This document shows positions 53,916-62,809 of a DNA stretch of 64,000 nucleotides, in pieces. Location of the stretch: NCBI RefSeq assembly GCF_011762025.1, contig NZ_JAASQR010000001.1:682001-746000 (forward strand), given 5' to 3'. How positions within the stretch are numbered: the stretch's first letter is position 1; each line of letters begins with the position of its first letter. The notes under the pieces were generated by a model. It saw only the letters and a list, made by a program, of their open reading frames with translations, was not told where the DNA came from and made no database searches. This stretch comes from Sphingobium vermicomposti. Its GTDB lineage: Bacteria; Pseudomonadota; Alphaproteobacteria; Sphingomonadales; Sphingomonadaceae. The position numbers and the translations under genes were made by a program.

Positions 53916-54632
53916 ATGACGGTCATGACAGAGCGGCCTTGGGGGAAAGCGAAGATGCGCGGCGCGGGTCAGGCGGCCTTGATCGGGCTGTGCCTGACAG
54001 TGGGCCTGACACTGGCATCCTGTAGCGGCGACATAGTGCCGCGCGGCCGGGTTGAGCGCGCGTCCAAGCCGGTGAAGAGCGCCCGCCCCGCTGCGCCGCC
54101 GTCAATGGAATTGCGGCAATGCCTGGTGAAACTACAGTCGCAATCCGTTGCCTTCACCCCCCTGCCCGACCAGAATTTCGGTGGCGGCTGTTCGGCGATG
54201 GGCAGCGTGAAGCTGCTCGACATCGGCGTGCCTGCCACCAACCTTGGCGCGATGACGTGCAATCTGGCGGCCAATTTCGCGGCCTGGGCACGCTATGGCG
54301 TTCAACCGGCTGCGCGGCTGATCTTGGGCGCGGAGATCGAGCGGATCGAAACATTCGGCACCTATAATTGCCGCCCGATCGCGGGGAGCGGCAAACTGAG
54401 CGAACATGCGCACAGCAATGCCGTCGATGTATCGGCCTTTGTCCTGTCGGATGGGCGGCGAATCACGGTTCAACAGGGCTGGAATGGCGACCGCCAGACC
54501 CGCCAGTTTCTGGAAATCGTCCGAGCCAGCGCCTGCAAGCGGTTCCGCACGGTGCTGAGCCCTGACTATAATGTCGCGCACCGCGATCATTTTCATTTCG
54601 ACATGGGCGGTCGCGGCGGCTTTTGCCGCTGA
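53916..54632 (+). CDS. extensin-like C-terminal domain lipoprotein
   Basis: This 238-residue exported protein has a lipoprotein signal (ALIGLCLTVGLTLASCSGD, lipobox LASC) and a C-terminal extensin-like domain. Its SEHAHSNAVDVSAFVL and VAHRDHFHFDMG motifs give the His-Asp-His zinc arrangement of D-Ala-D-Ala-type peptidases, so a role in peptidoglycan trimming is plausible. Several Cys (residues near 68, 91, 116, 151 and the terminal GGFCR) may form disulfides. ATG 53916 is used; 53925 and 53955 are alternatives. Confidence 0.85.
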   Translation: MTVMTERPWGKAKMRGAGQAALIGLCLTVGLTLASCSGDIVPRGRVERASKPVKSARPAAPPSMELRQCLVKLQSQSVAFTPLPDQNFGGGCSAMGSVKLLDIGVPATNLGAMTCNLAANFAAWARYGVQPAARLILGAEIERIETFGTYNCRPIAGSGKLSEHAHSNAVDVSAFVLSDGRRITVQQGWNGDRQTRQFLEIVRASACKRFRTVLSPDYNVAHRDHFHFDMGGRGGFCR

Positions 54633-54669
54633 GCGACAATCAAATAGCGGCGGCTTTTGCCGCTGAGCG
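54613..54669 (+). repeat. 23-bp direct repeat at the end of the extensin gene
   Basis: GCGGCGGCTTTTGCCGCTGA plus GCG occurs at 54613-54635 (the last codons and stop of the extensin-like gene) and again at 54647-54669, period 34 bases. Each unit contains the small palindrome GCGGC...GCCGC. The second copy is outside the gene. It could be a local duplication or two hairpin units acting as 3' end of the mRNA. Confidence 0.75.
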
Positions 54670-54708
54670 CTCTTGGGTTTTGCCGCCCACGCGCCTAAGT
54701 TAGTTTCA

Positions 54709-55587
54709 ATGACAAGAAAAGAGATTGAGGAACGCAAGTTCCGCCCCGCCCGCCAGGAAGCCGCCGATGCGCAAAAGCAGGTCGGCACACCGCAAACCAG
54801 CAGCGCGGCCTATCGCCTGGCCTTTCAGGACACGGAATTTCTGCTGCGTGAAGATTTGCGGCCCGTCCGTTTCCAGCTGGAACTGCTGAAGCCCCAATTG
54901 TTGATGGACGAAGCGGGGATCGAATCGACCTTCGTTTTCTACGGGTCGGCGCGCATTCCCGAACCGGAGCAAGTGCAGGCCCGGATCGATGCTGCAACAA
55001 CGCCGGAGCAGCGGCGGATCGCTGAAAATCTGGGAAAGAAAGCGCGCTACTATGATGAAGCGCGCAAGCTGGCGCGGACAGCCGCCCAATATCCCGTGAC
55101 GCAAAGCGGATGCCGTCATTTCGTCGTCTGTTCGGGCGGTGGCCCGTCGATCATGGAAGCGGCCAATCGCGGCGCGGCGGATGTTGGCGCTCAGACACTC
55201 GGCATGAACATCGTCCTGCCGCATGAGCAGGCCCCCAACCGCTTCGTTACGCCGGAGCTGTCCTTCCAATTCCACTATTTCGCGCTGAGGAAGATGCACT
55301 TCCTGCTTCGCGCGCGGGCGCTGGCGGTATTTCCCGGCGGATTCGGTACATTCGACGAGATGTTCGAGCTGTTGACTCTGATTCAGACCGGCAAGATGAA
55401 GCCCATTCCCGTGCTGCTGTTCGGACGCGAGTTCTGGACGCGGGTAGTGGATTTCGAAGCATTGGCGGATGAAGGCGTGATTTCGCCTTCGGACCTCAAT
55501 CTGCTGACCTGGGTCGAAACGGCGGAAGAAGCCTGGGCGGCGGTGCAGAGCTTTTACGAGGATAGTGACGCGCCGGGTTGCGGTTAG
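54709..55587 (+). CDS. LOG-family protein (long form, TIGR00730 type)
   Basis: This 292-residue protein has the LOG/lysine-decarboxylase-like fold, with FVVCSGGGPSIMEAANRGAA, the PGG loop in FPGGFGTFDEMFELLTLIQT and an extra N-terminal helical part (RKEIEERKFRPARQEAADAQ, coiled-coil-like). Long forms of this kind are probably nucleotide-hydrolysing enzymes of unknown substrate. ATG 54709 (MTRKEIEERK) is chosen. It is a distant paralogue of the shorter LOG gene in the carotenoid cluster. Confidence 0.85.
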   Translation: MTRKEIEERKFRPARQEAADAQKQVGTPQTSSAAYRLAFQDTEFLLREDLRPVRFQLELLKPQLLMDEAGIESTFVFYGSARIPEPEQVQARIDAATTPEQRRIAENLGKKARYYDEARKLARTAAQYPVTQSGCRHFVVCSGGGPSIMEAANRGAADVGAQTLGMNIVLPHEQAPNRFVTPELSFQFHYFALRKMHFLLRARALAVFPGGFGTFDEMFELLTLIQTGKMKPIPVLLFGREFWTRVVDFEALADEGVISPSDLNLLTWVETAEEAWAAVQSFYEDSDAPGCG

Positions 55588-55597
55588 AAAACGGCGC

Positions 55598-55617
55598 GCT
55601 CCTGCGGAGGCAGGAGC
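55598..55617 (+). other. inverted repeat between the LOG and nucleotidase genes
   Basis: GCTCCTGC-GGAG-GCAGGAGC is a perfect 8-bp stem with a GGAG loop, 11 bases after the LOG stop. There is no T-run directly after. It resembles short palindromic repeats common in these genomes. Confidence 0.5.
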
Positions 55618-55673
55618 AGGTCATCTGTTATCCAACCCTTGCCCTGTTTGCCGCACAGGATTAGGGCGCGGCC

Positions 55674-56345
55674 ATGCGTGATGAGCTTGCCCATGTCGAT
55701 TGCTGGATCTTCGATCTGGACAACACGCTGTATCCGGCGAAAACGGACCTGTTCGCGCTGATCGACGTCAAGATGGGCGAGTTCATCCAGGGCTTGCTGG
55801 GATGCGATCCTGACGTCGCAAAGGCCACGCAGAAGCGTTATTTCATGGAACATGGCACGACGCTGTCAGGCCTGATGCATCATCATGGCATCGAACCGCG
55901 CGCTTTCCTCGACTATGTGCATGATATTTCGATGGACCGGCTGGAGGTGGACGAGGCGCTGAACGCCCATATCGCCGCCCTGCCCGGCCGCCGCCTGATC
56001 TTCACCAATGGCGACGCGGACTATGCGGCACGCGTGATTGACAAGCTGGGGCTGTCCGGCGCGTTCGAACTGATCCACGACATCCACGCCTGCCAATATA
56101 TTCCAAAGCCCGACCCGTCGGGCTACACCGAACTGTGCCGCGTGCACGGGATCAACCCGGCCCGCGCCGCCTTTTTCGAGGATATGGCCCGCAATCTGAA
56201 ACCCGCCAAGGCGATCGGCATGGCCACCATCTGGGTGAACAACGGGTCCGAAGCAGGCAATCACGACCATCATCCCGACTTCATCGATTTCGAAACCGAC
56301 CATCTGACGCCATTTTTGGCCGACATCATTGGGGAAAAGCCATGA
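55674..56345 (+). CDS. HAD-family pyrimidine 5'-nucleotidase
   Basis: This 223-residue HAD phosphatase is of the SDT1/pyrimidine 5'-nucleotidase type. Motif I is [17 protein letters not shown], motif [16 protein letters not shown], motif [17 protein letters not shown] and [15 protein letters not shown]. The cap domain insertion after motif I is of the C1 type. Substrates are probably UMP/CMP-like, from family knowledge. The stop overlaps the dapD start as ATGA at 56342-56345, an unusual but firm link. Confidence 0.9.
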   Translation: MRDELAHVDCWIFDLDNTLYPAKTDLFALIDVKMGEFIQGLLGCDPDVAKATQKRYFMEHGTTLSGLMHHHGIEPRAFLDYVHDISMDRLEVDEALNAHIAALPGRRLIFTNGDADYAARVIDKLGLSGAFELIHDIHACQYIPKPDPSGYTELCRVHGINPARAAFFEDMARNLKPAKAIGMATIWVNNGSEAGNHDHHPDFIDFETDHLTPFLADIIGEKP

Positions 56346-57181
56346 GCCAAGATCTGATCGCCACCATCGACGCCGCCTGGGAAGATCGGGCCAATATCAG
56401 CCTGACGACGCAGGGAGCGGTACGCCAAGCGGTGGACAAGGCATTGGCGCTTTTGGACAAGGGCGAACTGCGCGTCGCCGAGCCGACCGCGGAAGGCTGG
56501 CAGGTCAATCAGTGGGCGAAAAAGGCGGTGCTGCTGTCGTTCCGCCTCAACGACAATGTCATGATCGACAATGGGCCGGGCGCGGGCCATTGGTGGGACA
56601 AGGTGCCCAGCAAGTTCGCCGGATGGGACGAAGCCGCGTTCCGCGCCGCCGGTTTCCGCGCGGTGCCGGGCAGCTTCGCGCGCGCCGGATCGCATATCGC
56701 CAAAAATGTCATCCTGATGCCCAGCTTCGTCAACATCGGTGCGTTCGTCGATGAAGGCACGATGGTCGACACCTGGGTGACGGTGGGCAGCTGCGCCCAG
56801 ATCGGCAAGAATGTCCATCTGTCCGGCGGCGTCGGCATTGGCGGCGTTCTGGAACCGCTGCAGGCCGGTCCGGTCATTATCGAGGATGACTGCTTCATCG
56901 GCGCACGTTCGGAAGTCGTGGAAGGCGTGCGCATCGGCAAGGGTTCGGTCCTGTCGATGGGCGTGTTCATCGGCATGTCGACCAAGATCATCGACCGCGC
57001 CACCGGGGAAGTCTTCATCGGCGAAGTGCCGCCCTATTCCGTGGTCGTGCCGGGATCGCTGCCTGGCAAGCCGCTGCCCGACGGCACACCGGGGCCGAGC
57101 CTCTATTGCGCGGTGATCGTGAAGCGCGTGGACGCGCAGACGCGGTCAAAGACCGCGATCAACGATCTGCTGCGGGACTGA
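56342..57181 (+). CDS. dapD: 2,3,4,5-tetrahydropyridine-2,6-dicarboxylate N-succinyltransferase
   Basis: This 279-residue enzyme succinylates tetrahydrodipicolinate in the succinylase route to lysine and meso-diaminopimelate. It has an alpha-helical N-terminal part and a left-handed beta-helix of hexapeptide repeats ([20 protein letters not shown], then the [20 protein letters not shown] region), and [20 protein letters not shown] near the C terminus. ATG 56342 ([13 protein letters not shown]) overlaps the nucleotidase stop. Confidence 0.97.
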   Translation: MSQDLIATIDAAWEDRANISLTTQGAVRQAVDKALALLDKGELRVAEPTAEGWQVNQWAKKAVLLSFRLNDNVMIDNGPGAGHWWDKVPSKFAGWDEAAFRAAGFRAVPGSFARAGSHIAKNVILMPSFVNIGAFVDEGTMVDTWVTVGSCAQIGKNVHLSGGVGIGGVLEPLQAGPVIIEDDCFIGARSEVVEGVRIGKGSVLSMGVFIGMSTKIIDRATGEVFIGEVPPYSVVVPGSLPGKPLPDGTPGPSLYCAVIVKRVDAQTRSKTAINDLLRD

Positions 57182-57394
57182 CAGGAACTCGCCCCTCCCC
57201 CTTCAGGGGAGGGGTTGGGGGTGGGGGCGAGCGAAGCGAGCGCTGGGCTGGCTGGCCGAGCTGGGCTGGCCGAGCTGGGCTGGCGGATAGGTTGCTGGCG
57301 ATCATTACATGATCGCACCCTCCCCTTCCCCCTCCCGCAGGCGGGAGGGGCTTATAAGTGGCATTTAAGGCTCAGCTCTCCTACATCTGCCCCC
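57182..57394. repeat. repeat-rich intergenic region between dapD and the ABC exporter
   Basis: This 213-base gap is a mosaic of small repeats: stem CCCCTCCCC / GGGGAGGGG (57192-57200, 57206-57214); G-rich TTGGGGGTGGGGG; a 14-bp tandem CTGGCCGAGCTGGG (57252-57279, two full copies plus partial ones on both sides, about 57243-57283); GATCAT-TAC-ATGATC (57300-57314); and stem CCCCTCCCGC / GCGGGAGGGG (57329-57338, 57341-57350). The first and last are common sphingomonad intergenic repeats. A terminator for dapD and the promoter of the exporter must lie here but are not obvious. Confidence 0.75.
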
Positions 57395-59224
57395 ATGCCG
57401 CCATCCACGCCTGACAACACACCCCTTCCACCCGTCTGGGCAACATTGCGGCGGTTTCTGCCCTATCTGTGGCCCGCCGATGCGCCTGCGCTGCGGCGGC
57501 GCGTCGCTATCGCCATGATCCTGGTAGTGATGGCAAAGGCCATCAGCCTGGCCATGCCCTTCGCCTACAAAGGGGCGATCGACCGCATGGCACCGGGGAT
57601 GGAGCCTGCTGCCGGGCTGGCGATCGCACTGGTGGTCGCCTATGCCGGGGCGCGGTTCGCCAGTGTCTTGTTCGACAATTTGCGCAATGCCGTGTTCGAG
57701 CGGGTGGGGCAGGAAGCCGGGCGGCGGCTTTCGGACGATGTGTTCGTCCATCTGCACCGGCTGTCGTTGCGCTTTCATCTCGACCGGCGCACCGGCGCGG
57801 TCACCAAGATCGTCGAACGCGGCACCAAGAGCATCGACACGATGCTCTATTTCCTGCTGTTCAACATCGCGCCCACGGTGCTGGAACTGACGGCGGTCTG
57901 CGTCATCTTCTTCGTAAAGTTCGGGCCGGGGCTGGTGGTGGCGACGCTGGTGATGGTGGCGCTCTATATCTGGTTCACGCGCACCATCACCGAATGGCGC
58001 AATCAGTTGCGGCGCGACATGGTGGACATGGACACCAACGCCGTCGCCCATGCGGTGGACAGCCTGCTGAATTTTGAGACGGTCAAATATTTCGGCGCGG
58101 AACAACGGGAAGCCGCCCGCTATGGCAAAGCCATGCGGCGCTATGCCGAAGCGGCGGTGAAATCGGAAAACAGCCTTGCCTGGCTCAACGTCGGGCAATC
58201 CCTGATCACCAACCTTATGATGGCGGGCGCGATGGGATATACCGTCTGGGGATGGAGCCGGGGCGCGTTTTCGACAGGCGACGTTGTGCTGGTAAATACA
58301 TTACTTAGCCAACTATTCAGGCCGCTCGATCTGCTGGGCATGGTGTATCGCACGATCCGGCAGGGCGTTATCGACATGGAGGCGATGTATAAGCTGATCG
58401 ATACGCCGACCGAAGTGGGCGACAGGCCCGACGCGCCAGCGCTGAAGGTGAAGTCCGGTGAAGTGCGTTTCGATCATGTGCGCTTTGGCTATGATCCCGA
58501 TCGCGAAATCCTGCACGATGTCAGCTTCACCGTGCCAGCGGGCCGGACGCTGGCGATTGTCGGCCCTTCAGGTGCGGGGAAATCGACCATCGCCCGCACG
58601 CTGTTTCGCTTTTACGATATTCAGCAGGGCCGGATAATGATCGATGGGCAGGATATCGCGGCGGTGACGCAATCCTCGCTTCGCGCCGCGATCGGCATCG
58701 TGCCGCAGGACATGGTGCTGTTCAACGACACGGTCGGCTATAATATCGGCTATGGCCGCGAAGGGGCGAGCCAGGCAGAGATCGAGGCAGCGGCCAGGGC
58801 AGCCTCCATCCACGACTTCATCATGCGCCTGCCACAGGGATATGACACGCGCGTGGGCGAGCGTGGCCTCAAGCTGTCCGGCGGCGAAAAGCAGCGCGTG
58901 GCGATAGCGCGCACGCTGCTCAAGGACCCGCCGGTGCTGGTGCTGGACGAGGCCACGAGCGCGCTCGACAGCCGGACCGAGACCGAAATTCAGGACGTGC
59001 TGCGCAACATAGCGCGCAAACGCACCACGCTGATTGTCGCCCACCGCCTGTCCACCGTCGTCGATGCCGATGAGATCATCGTGCTGGATCAAGGCCGCGT
59101 CGTCGAGCGGGGTCGTCATGCTGACCTGGTCCGCGCCGACGGCCTTTATGCGGTGATGTGGACGCGGCAGGCGAGCGAGCGGGAAGAACCCGTCAGCGAA
59201 CCGGCCCTGAGCGACCTACGCTAA
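57395..59224 (+). CDS. Atm1/HMT-type ABC exporter (fused permease-ATPase)
   Basis: This 609-residue half-transporter acts as a homodimer. It has six helices (for example RRVAIAMILVVMAKAISLAM, ELTAVCVIFFVKFGPGLVVA), then an ATPase domain with Walker A VGPSGAGKSTIARTLFRFYD, signature LSGGEKQRVAIARTLLKDPP and Walker B VLVLDEATSALD. The TEWRNQLRRDMVDMDTNAVA and NFETVKYFGAEQREAARYG blocks are marks of the mitochondrial Atm1/bacterial Atm1-like group, which exports glutathione- or metal-linked compounds. ATG 57395 (MPPSTPDNTP) is used. Confidence 0.92.
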   Translation: MPPSTPDNTPLPPVWATLRRFLPYLWPADAPALRRRVAIAMILVVMAKAISLAMPFAYKGAIDRMAPGMEPAAGLAIALVVAYAGARFASVLFDNLRNAVFERVGQEAGRRLSDDVFVHLHRLSLRFHLDRRTGAVTKIVERGTKSIDTMLYFLLFNIAPTVLELTAVCVIFFVKFGPGLVVATLVMVALYIWFTRTITEWRNQLRRDMVDMDTNAVAHAVDSLLNFETVKYFGAEQREAARYGKAMRRYAEAAVKSENSLAWLNVGQSLITNLMMAGAMGYTVWGWSRGAFSTGDVVLVNTLLSQLFRPLDLLGMVYRTIRQGVIDMEAMYKLIDTPTEVGDRPDAPALKVKSGEVRFDHVRFGYDPDREILHDVSFTVPAGRTLAIVGPSGAGKSTIARTLFRFYDIQQGRIMIDGQDIAAVTQSSLRAAIGIVPQDMVLFNDTVGYNIGYGREGASQAEIEAAARAASIHDFIMRLPQGYDTRVGERGLKLSGGEKQRVAIARTLLKDPPVLVLDEATSALDSRTETEIQDVLRNIARKRTTLIVAHRLSTVVDADEIIVLDQGRVVERGRHADLVRADGLYAVMWTRQASEREEPVSEPALSDLR

Positions 59225-59254
59225 CGCCGATCCGGCACTCAGCGCCCAGTATGA

Positions 59255-60103
59255 TCAATGCCATTCGACGATGGGTTCTGGCTTGTCCGGGGCGACGAAC
59301 GCCACCCGTTCAAACTGAACCGCGATCAGGCAACGGGGCGCCAGCGACACGTCATGCTGGAAACAATGGATGGGCTGGCCGTCCGCAAACCCGGAAATCT
59401 TGCCTTCCAGTTGGAGCTGATATCCGCGCGCTGACGGCGCTTCGCCTTCCTCCAGCTTGACCGTGGACGAATAGGGGCGGTCGCCGCGCCGCAACGTCCT
59501 TGGCCCCTCAGGTGAATAAAATTGAGCGATCGCCAGGCGCTGGCCCTGGGAGGCGGCGACGTCCTTCAGCACGCCCCCCTCGGCGGGGCACTGGTCCGCG
59601 CGGGTCCATGGACGGCGTATCCAGAACCCCTCGACCGCATCGAATTTCATGTCCGCCGCCAGCGTTTTCACCCATTCCGTATCGGCAAGGCTGTTGGCGC
59701 GGGCGCGAAGCCTGAGCGCGCGGCTCTTGGGATTGAAGCTCCACCCTGCCCACGCATCATCCGCTCCGTCCGTCATTTCGCCCGCGCAACCAAAAGGCAT
59801 GCGCAGGATGAAGGATCGCCCGACCAGTTGCGCGTTGGATGGCGGCATCGCGCCGCCGCTGGCCGTCGCATCCGCCGCGCTTGCCGCAGCCGCCAGCAGG
59901 GCTGCGCGGTCCAGCGGTGGCGGTGGCACCGGAATGACGGGGATCTTGGGAACCTCCACCTTGGGTGGCTGTTTCGGTTCGGCCTGCGTGGGCTGGGGCG
60001 AGGGTGCCTGCTCCCGTGTAACGATGGCGACCGTCAACGCGGAACCCGCCGCAGCGGCAATCAGATAGGAAAGAATGCGCAACCGGATATTCTGTTCTGC
60101 CAT
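59255..60103 (-). CDS. exported proline-rich protein of unknown function
   Basis: I do not recognise this 282-residue protein. It has an N-terminal membrane anchor or signal (ILSYLIAAAAGSALTVAIV), a Pro/Lys-rich linker (PQPTQAEPKQPPKVEVPKIP followed by VIPVPPPPL), then a soluble domain with paired Cys residues (FGCAGEM, DQCPAEGG, HCFQHDVSLAPRCL). The domain looks beta-rich and is probably periplasmic. It lies convergent with the ABC exporter and divergent from the SLC13 permease, with no operon partner. Confidence 0.7.
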   Translation of the reverse strand: MAEQNIRLRILSYLIAAAAGSALTVAIVTREQAPSPQPTQAEPKQPPKVEVPKIPVIPVPPPPLDRAALLAAAASAADATASGGAMPPSNAQLVGRSFILRMPFGCAGEMTDGADDAWAGWSFNPKSRALRLRARANSLADTEWVKTLAADMKFDAVEGFWIRRPWTRADQCPAEGGVLKDVAASQGQRLAIAQFYSPEGPRTLRRGDRPYSSTVKLEEGEAPSARGYQLQLEGKISGFADGQPIHCFQHDVSLAPRCLIAVQFERVAFVAPDKPEPIVEWH

Positions 60104-60213
60104 GAACCAAGCCTAGCAGATATGATGGCGAAATTGACCCCTAGGCTCAAGATTTTCCTCGCCAATCTTCCATTTTCCCTGCCGGAAATCCTCCTTTATG
60201 CTACCGGGTGGCC

Positions 60214-61533
60214 ATGACGCTTGAGCAACTAGTCACCCTTCTCGTGCTGGCGGGCGTGGTTGTCGCCCTGATCTGGGACAAGGTTCGGGCCGATGTCGTC
60301 GCCCTGTCGGGTGCGGCCATCCTTCTTCTGACCGGTGCGGTGCGGCCCAGCGAGGTGCAGGGTGCCTTTGGCAGCCCGGCGATCATCGCGCTCGCTTCCC
60401 TGTTCGTCATCGCCCACGCCATGGAATTGTCGGGACTGCTCGACCTGCTGATCCGCAAGGCGGTCGCGCTCTGCCGCCGGATCGGCGCGCTTGGCATCTG
60501 GTTGCTGATCCTGCTGTGCGGCGGCGCTTCGGGCTTTTTGAACAACACGCCCATCGTGGTGCTGGCTGCGCCCGTGGTGCGGGACGTGTCCCAATCGCTG
60601 AAGCTGGACCCCAAACGTTTCCTCATGCCGCTATCCTACGTCGCGGTGCTGGGGGGATGTTGCACGTTGATCGGCACGTCCACCAACCTGCTGGTTGACG
60701 ATATGGCGCGGTCGTCGGGTCAGCCGCCTTTCTCCCTTTTCGAAATCACGCCGGTGGGTCTGGTCGTTGCCGCGGCTGGCGGCCTCTACCTTTTCTTCTT
60801 TTCTGGTCGGCTGCTCGCCAGGCCCCTGCCCGCACGGCTTGAACGGATGGAAGCCGCCCTGCCCCACCATGTCAGCCATGTGGACGTAGCCGGGGACGCG
60901 GTCGGCGATCCGGGCAGTTTCGTCGAGCAAAGGCCGCTCGCTCCCGCCAAGGCCATTGCCTCCACCGTGATCTTCCTGGGCGTCATCATCCTTGCCGCGC
61001 TCAACATCACCCCCATCGCTGCTTCGGCGTTCGGCGGAGCGGTGTTGCTGATATTGCTCCGCGTCATCCGGCCTGAGGAAGCCTATGGCGGGTTGCGGCC
61101 CGAAATCCTGATGCTGATCGTCGGCATGGTCGTGATCGGCATCGCGCTGGAACAGACGGGCCTTGCATCGTCGGCCACCAACGCGCTGATCGACAAGGTC
61201 GGACTGTTCGGCCCTCTGGGCGCGCTCATCCTGCTCTATGGCGCGACTTTGTTCCTGACCGAACTGCTATCCAATGCCACCGTGGCCGTTCTGGTGACCC
61301 CGATCGCGGTCGCGCTGGCCGAAAGCCTGAATGTCAGCCCTCGCCCGTTCCTGGTGGCGGTGATGATGGCGGGCAGCGCTGCGTTCGCCACGCCTTTCGG
61401 CTACCAGACCAATGTCCTGGTCTATCAGATGGCGGGTTACAGCTATCTCGACTTCACGAAGGTCGGGCTTCCGTTGAACTTGGTGACCTGGGTCGCGGCG
61501 GTCGCCGCCATCCATTGGTTCTTCCCGTTCTGA
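60214..61533 (+). CDS. SLC13/DASS-family permease
   Basis: This 439-residue polytopic transporter belongs to the ArsB/NhaD-CitMHS superfamily. GASGFLNNTPIVVLAAPVV is the first substrate-loop (SNT/NNTP) motif and TELLSNATVAVLVTPIAVAL the second; GGCCTLIGTSTNLLVDDMAR is the Na+-site motif with TSTN. Typical relatives carry a cytoplasmic TrkA-C pair in the middle; here only a short loop (about residues 190-245) is found, so it is a compact form. The substrate could be sulfate, dicarboxylate or other anions. ATG 60214 is used; GTG 60208 is in frame. Confidence 0.87.
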   Translation: MTLEQLVTLLVLAGVVVALIWDKVRADVVALSGAAILLLTGAVRPSEVQGAFGSPAIIALASLFVIAHAMELSGLLDLLIRKAVALCRRIGALGIWLLILLCGGASGFLNNTPIVVLAAPVVRDVSQSLKLDPKRFLMPLSYVAVLGGCCTLIGTSTNLLVDDMARSSGQPPFSLFEITPVGLVVAAAGGLYLFFFSGRLLARPLPARLERMEAALPHHVSHVDVAGDAVGDPGSFVEQRPLAPAKAIASTVIFLGVIILAALNITPIAASAFGGAVLLILLRVIRPEEAYGGLRPEILMLIVGMVVIGIALEQTGLASSATNALIDKVGLFGPLGALILLYGATLFLTELLSNATVAVLVTPIAVALAESLNVSPRPFLVAVMMAGSAAFATPFGYQTNVLVYQMAGYSYLDFTKVGLPLNLVTWVAAVAAIHWFFPF

Positions 61534-61537
61534 TAGT

Positions 61538-62809
61538 CTAGGCCCGCGCGCGCCGCCCGCCTTCCGCCATCGCAAGTTCAGCCACATCCGCGCCCGTTGG
61601 CCGCTGAAACAACCTCAACCCGAACTGGGGCAGGATGGCGATCAGGTGGTCGAAAATATCCCCCTGCACCCCTTCATATTCGTCCCACACCGTGCTGTCG
61701 GCGAAAGCATAGATTTGCAGCGGCAGGCCATATTCGCTCGGTTCCAGCTGTCGCACCAACAGGGTTTTGTCCTGCGCGATATCACCGCGCGCCTTCAGAT
61801 AGGCATGCACATAGGCGCGAAAGGTGCCGATATTGGTGAGCCGCCTGCCATTGACGGGGTTGCTCGCGCCATGTTGCTGGTTCCAACGGCCGATATCCTG
61901 TTGCTTGGCCTGCAGATATTCCTTCAGCAGCGAAAATCGCGTCAGGTTCTCGACGTCCTGCTGTTCAAGGAACCGGACGCTGCTCTGATCGATCATCAAC
62001 GAACGCATGATGCGCCGCCCCCCGGATTCCGACATGCCGCGCCAGTTGCGGAAGCTTTCTGATATCAGGCGATGGGTGGGAATGGTCGTGATCGTCTTGT
62101 CGAAATTCTGGATCTTCACGGTGTGCAGCGCGATGTCGATGACGTCGCCATTGGCATCAAGCTGCGGCATTTCGATCCAGTCGCCCACGCGCACCATGTC
62201 GTTCGACCCGATCTGCACGGAAGCCACCAGTGACAGGATCGTATCCTTGAACACCAGCATCAAAACCGCAGCCATCGCGCCCAGGCCGGACAGCAGCAGC
62301 AGGGGCGACTGGTCCATCAATGCCGCGATCATCAGGATGGTGGCGGTGGCATAGACCATCAGTTTCGCCACCTGCACATAGCCCTTGATCGGCCGGTTCG
62401 CGGCATGGGGACGGCGCTGATACAGGTCATTGAACAGGGCCAGCAGCCCGCTGACCGCAATGGCCATCGTCAGGATGATGAAGGCCGCGCACAGGCTCTG
62501 GACGAACGATACCAGCCCCGCGGGCAGATGCGGCACGGCAGCGATGCCCTGCTGAATGACCAGCGCGGGCACGATGTTCGACAGCCGCGCGACGATCGCG
62601 CCTATATGCTGCGCCTCTATGTGAAAAGGCAGGTGGCGCAGCAACCGCAACAACACGCGCAGCACGATGCGTTTGGTGATCCAGTTCGCGATCCAGGAAA
62701 ACAGGCCCAGCAGCAGCAGCGCCAGCCCGCTCTGCATCCACGGCTCACGCACATAGCCTTGGACCAGCGTGTCCAGACTGTCATTGGCGATGGGAAGATG
62801 GGTGATCAA
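61538..62809 (-). CDS. MscS-family channel, YbdG/MscM-like
   Basis: This 423-residue protein has five hydrophobic helices and then an MscS core (VLMLVFKDTILSLVASVQIG and SNDMVRVGDWIEMPQLDANG), with VKIQNFDKTITTIPTHRLIS, typical of YbdG-like miniconductance channels with a C-terminal extension. The best start is TTG 62809, which overlaps the MFS transporter stop as TTGA; longer frames lie inside that gene. It is probably cotranscribed with the MFS transporter. It is a different subfamily from the channel at 1.9 kb. Confidence 0.85.
   Translation of the reverse strand: MITHLPIANDSLDTLVQGYVREPWMQSGLALLLLGLFSWIANWITKRIVLRVLLRLLRHLPFHIEAQHIGAIVARLSNIVPALVIQQGIAAVPHLPAGLVSFVQSLCAAFIILTMAIAVSGLLALFNDLYQRRPHAANRPIKGYVQVAKLMVYATATILMIAALMDQSPLLLLSGLGAMAAVLMLVFKDTILSLVASVQIGSNDMVRVGDWIEMPQLDANGDVIDIALHTVKIQNFDKTITTIPTHRLISESFRNWRGMSESGGRRIMRSLMIDQSSVRFLEQQDVENLTRFSLLKEYLQAKQQDIGRWNQQHGASNPVNGRRLTNIGTFRAYVHAYLKARGDIAQDKTLLVRQLEPSEYGLPLQIYAFADSTVWDEYEGVQGDIFDHLIAILPQFGLRLFQRPTGADVAELAMAEGGRRARA

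Noticed and set aside
57215..57394. N-terminal extension of the ABC exporter by 60 residues
   Set aside because: The extension is encoded by tandem and inverted repeats; homology begins after ATG 57395.
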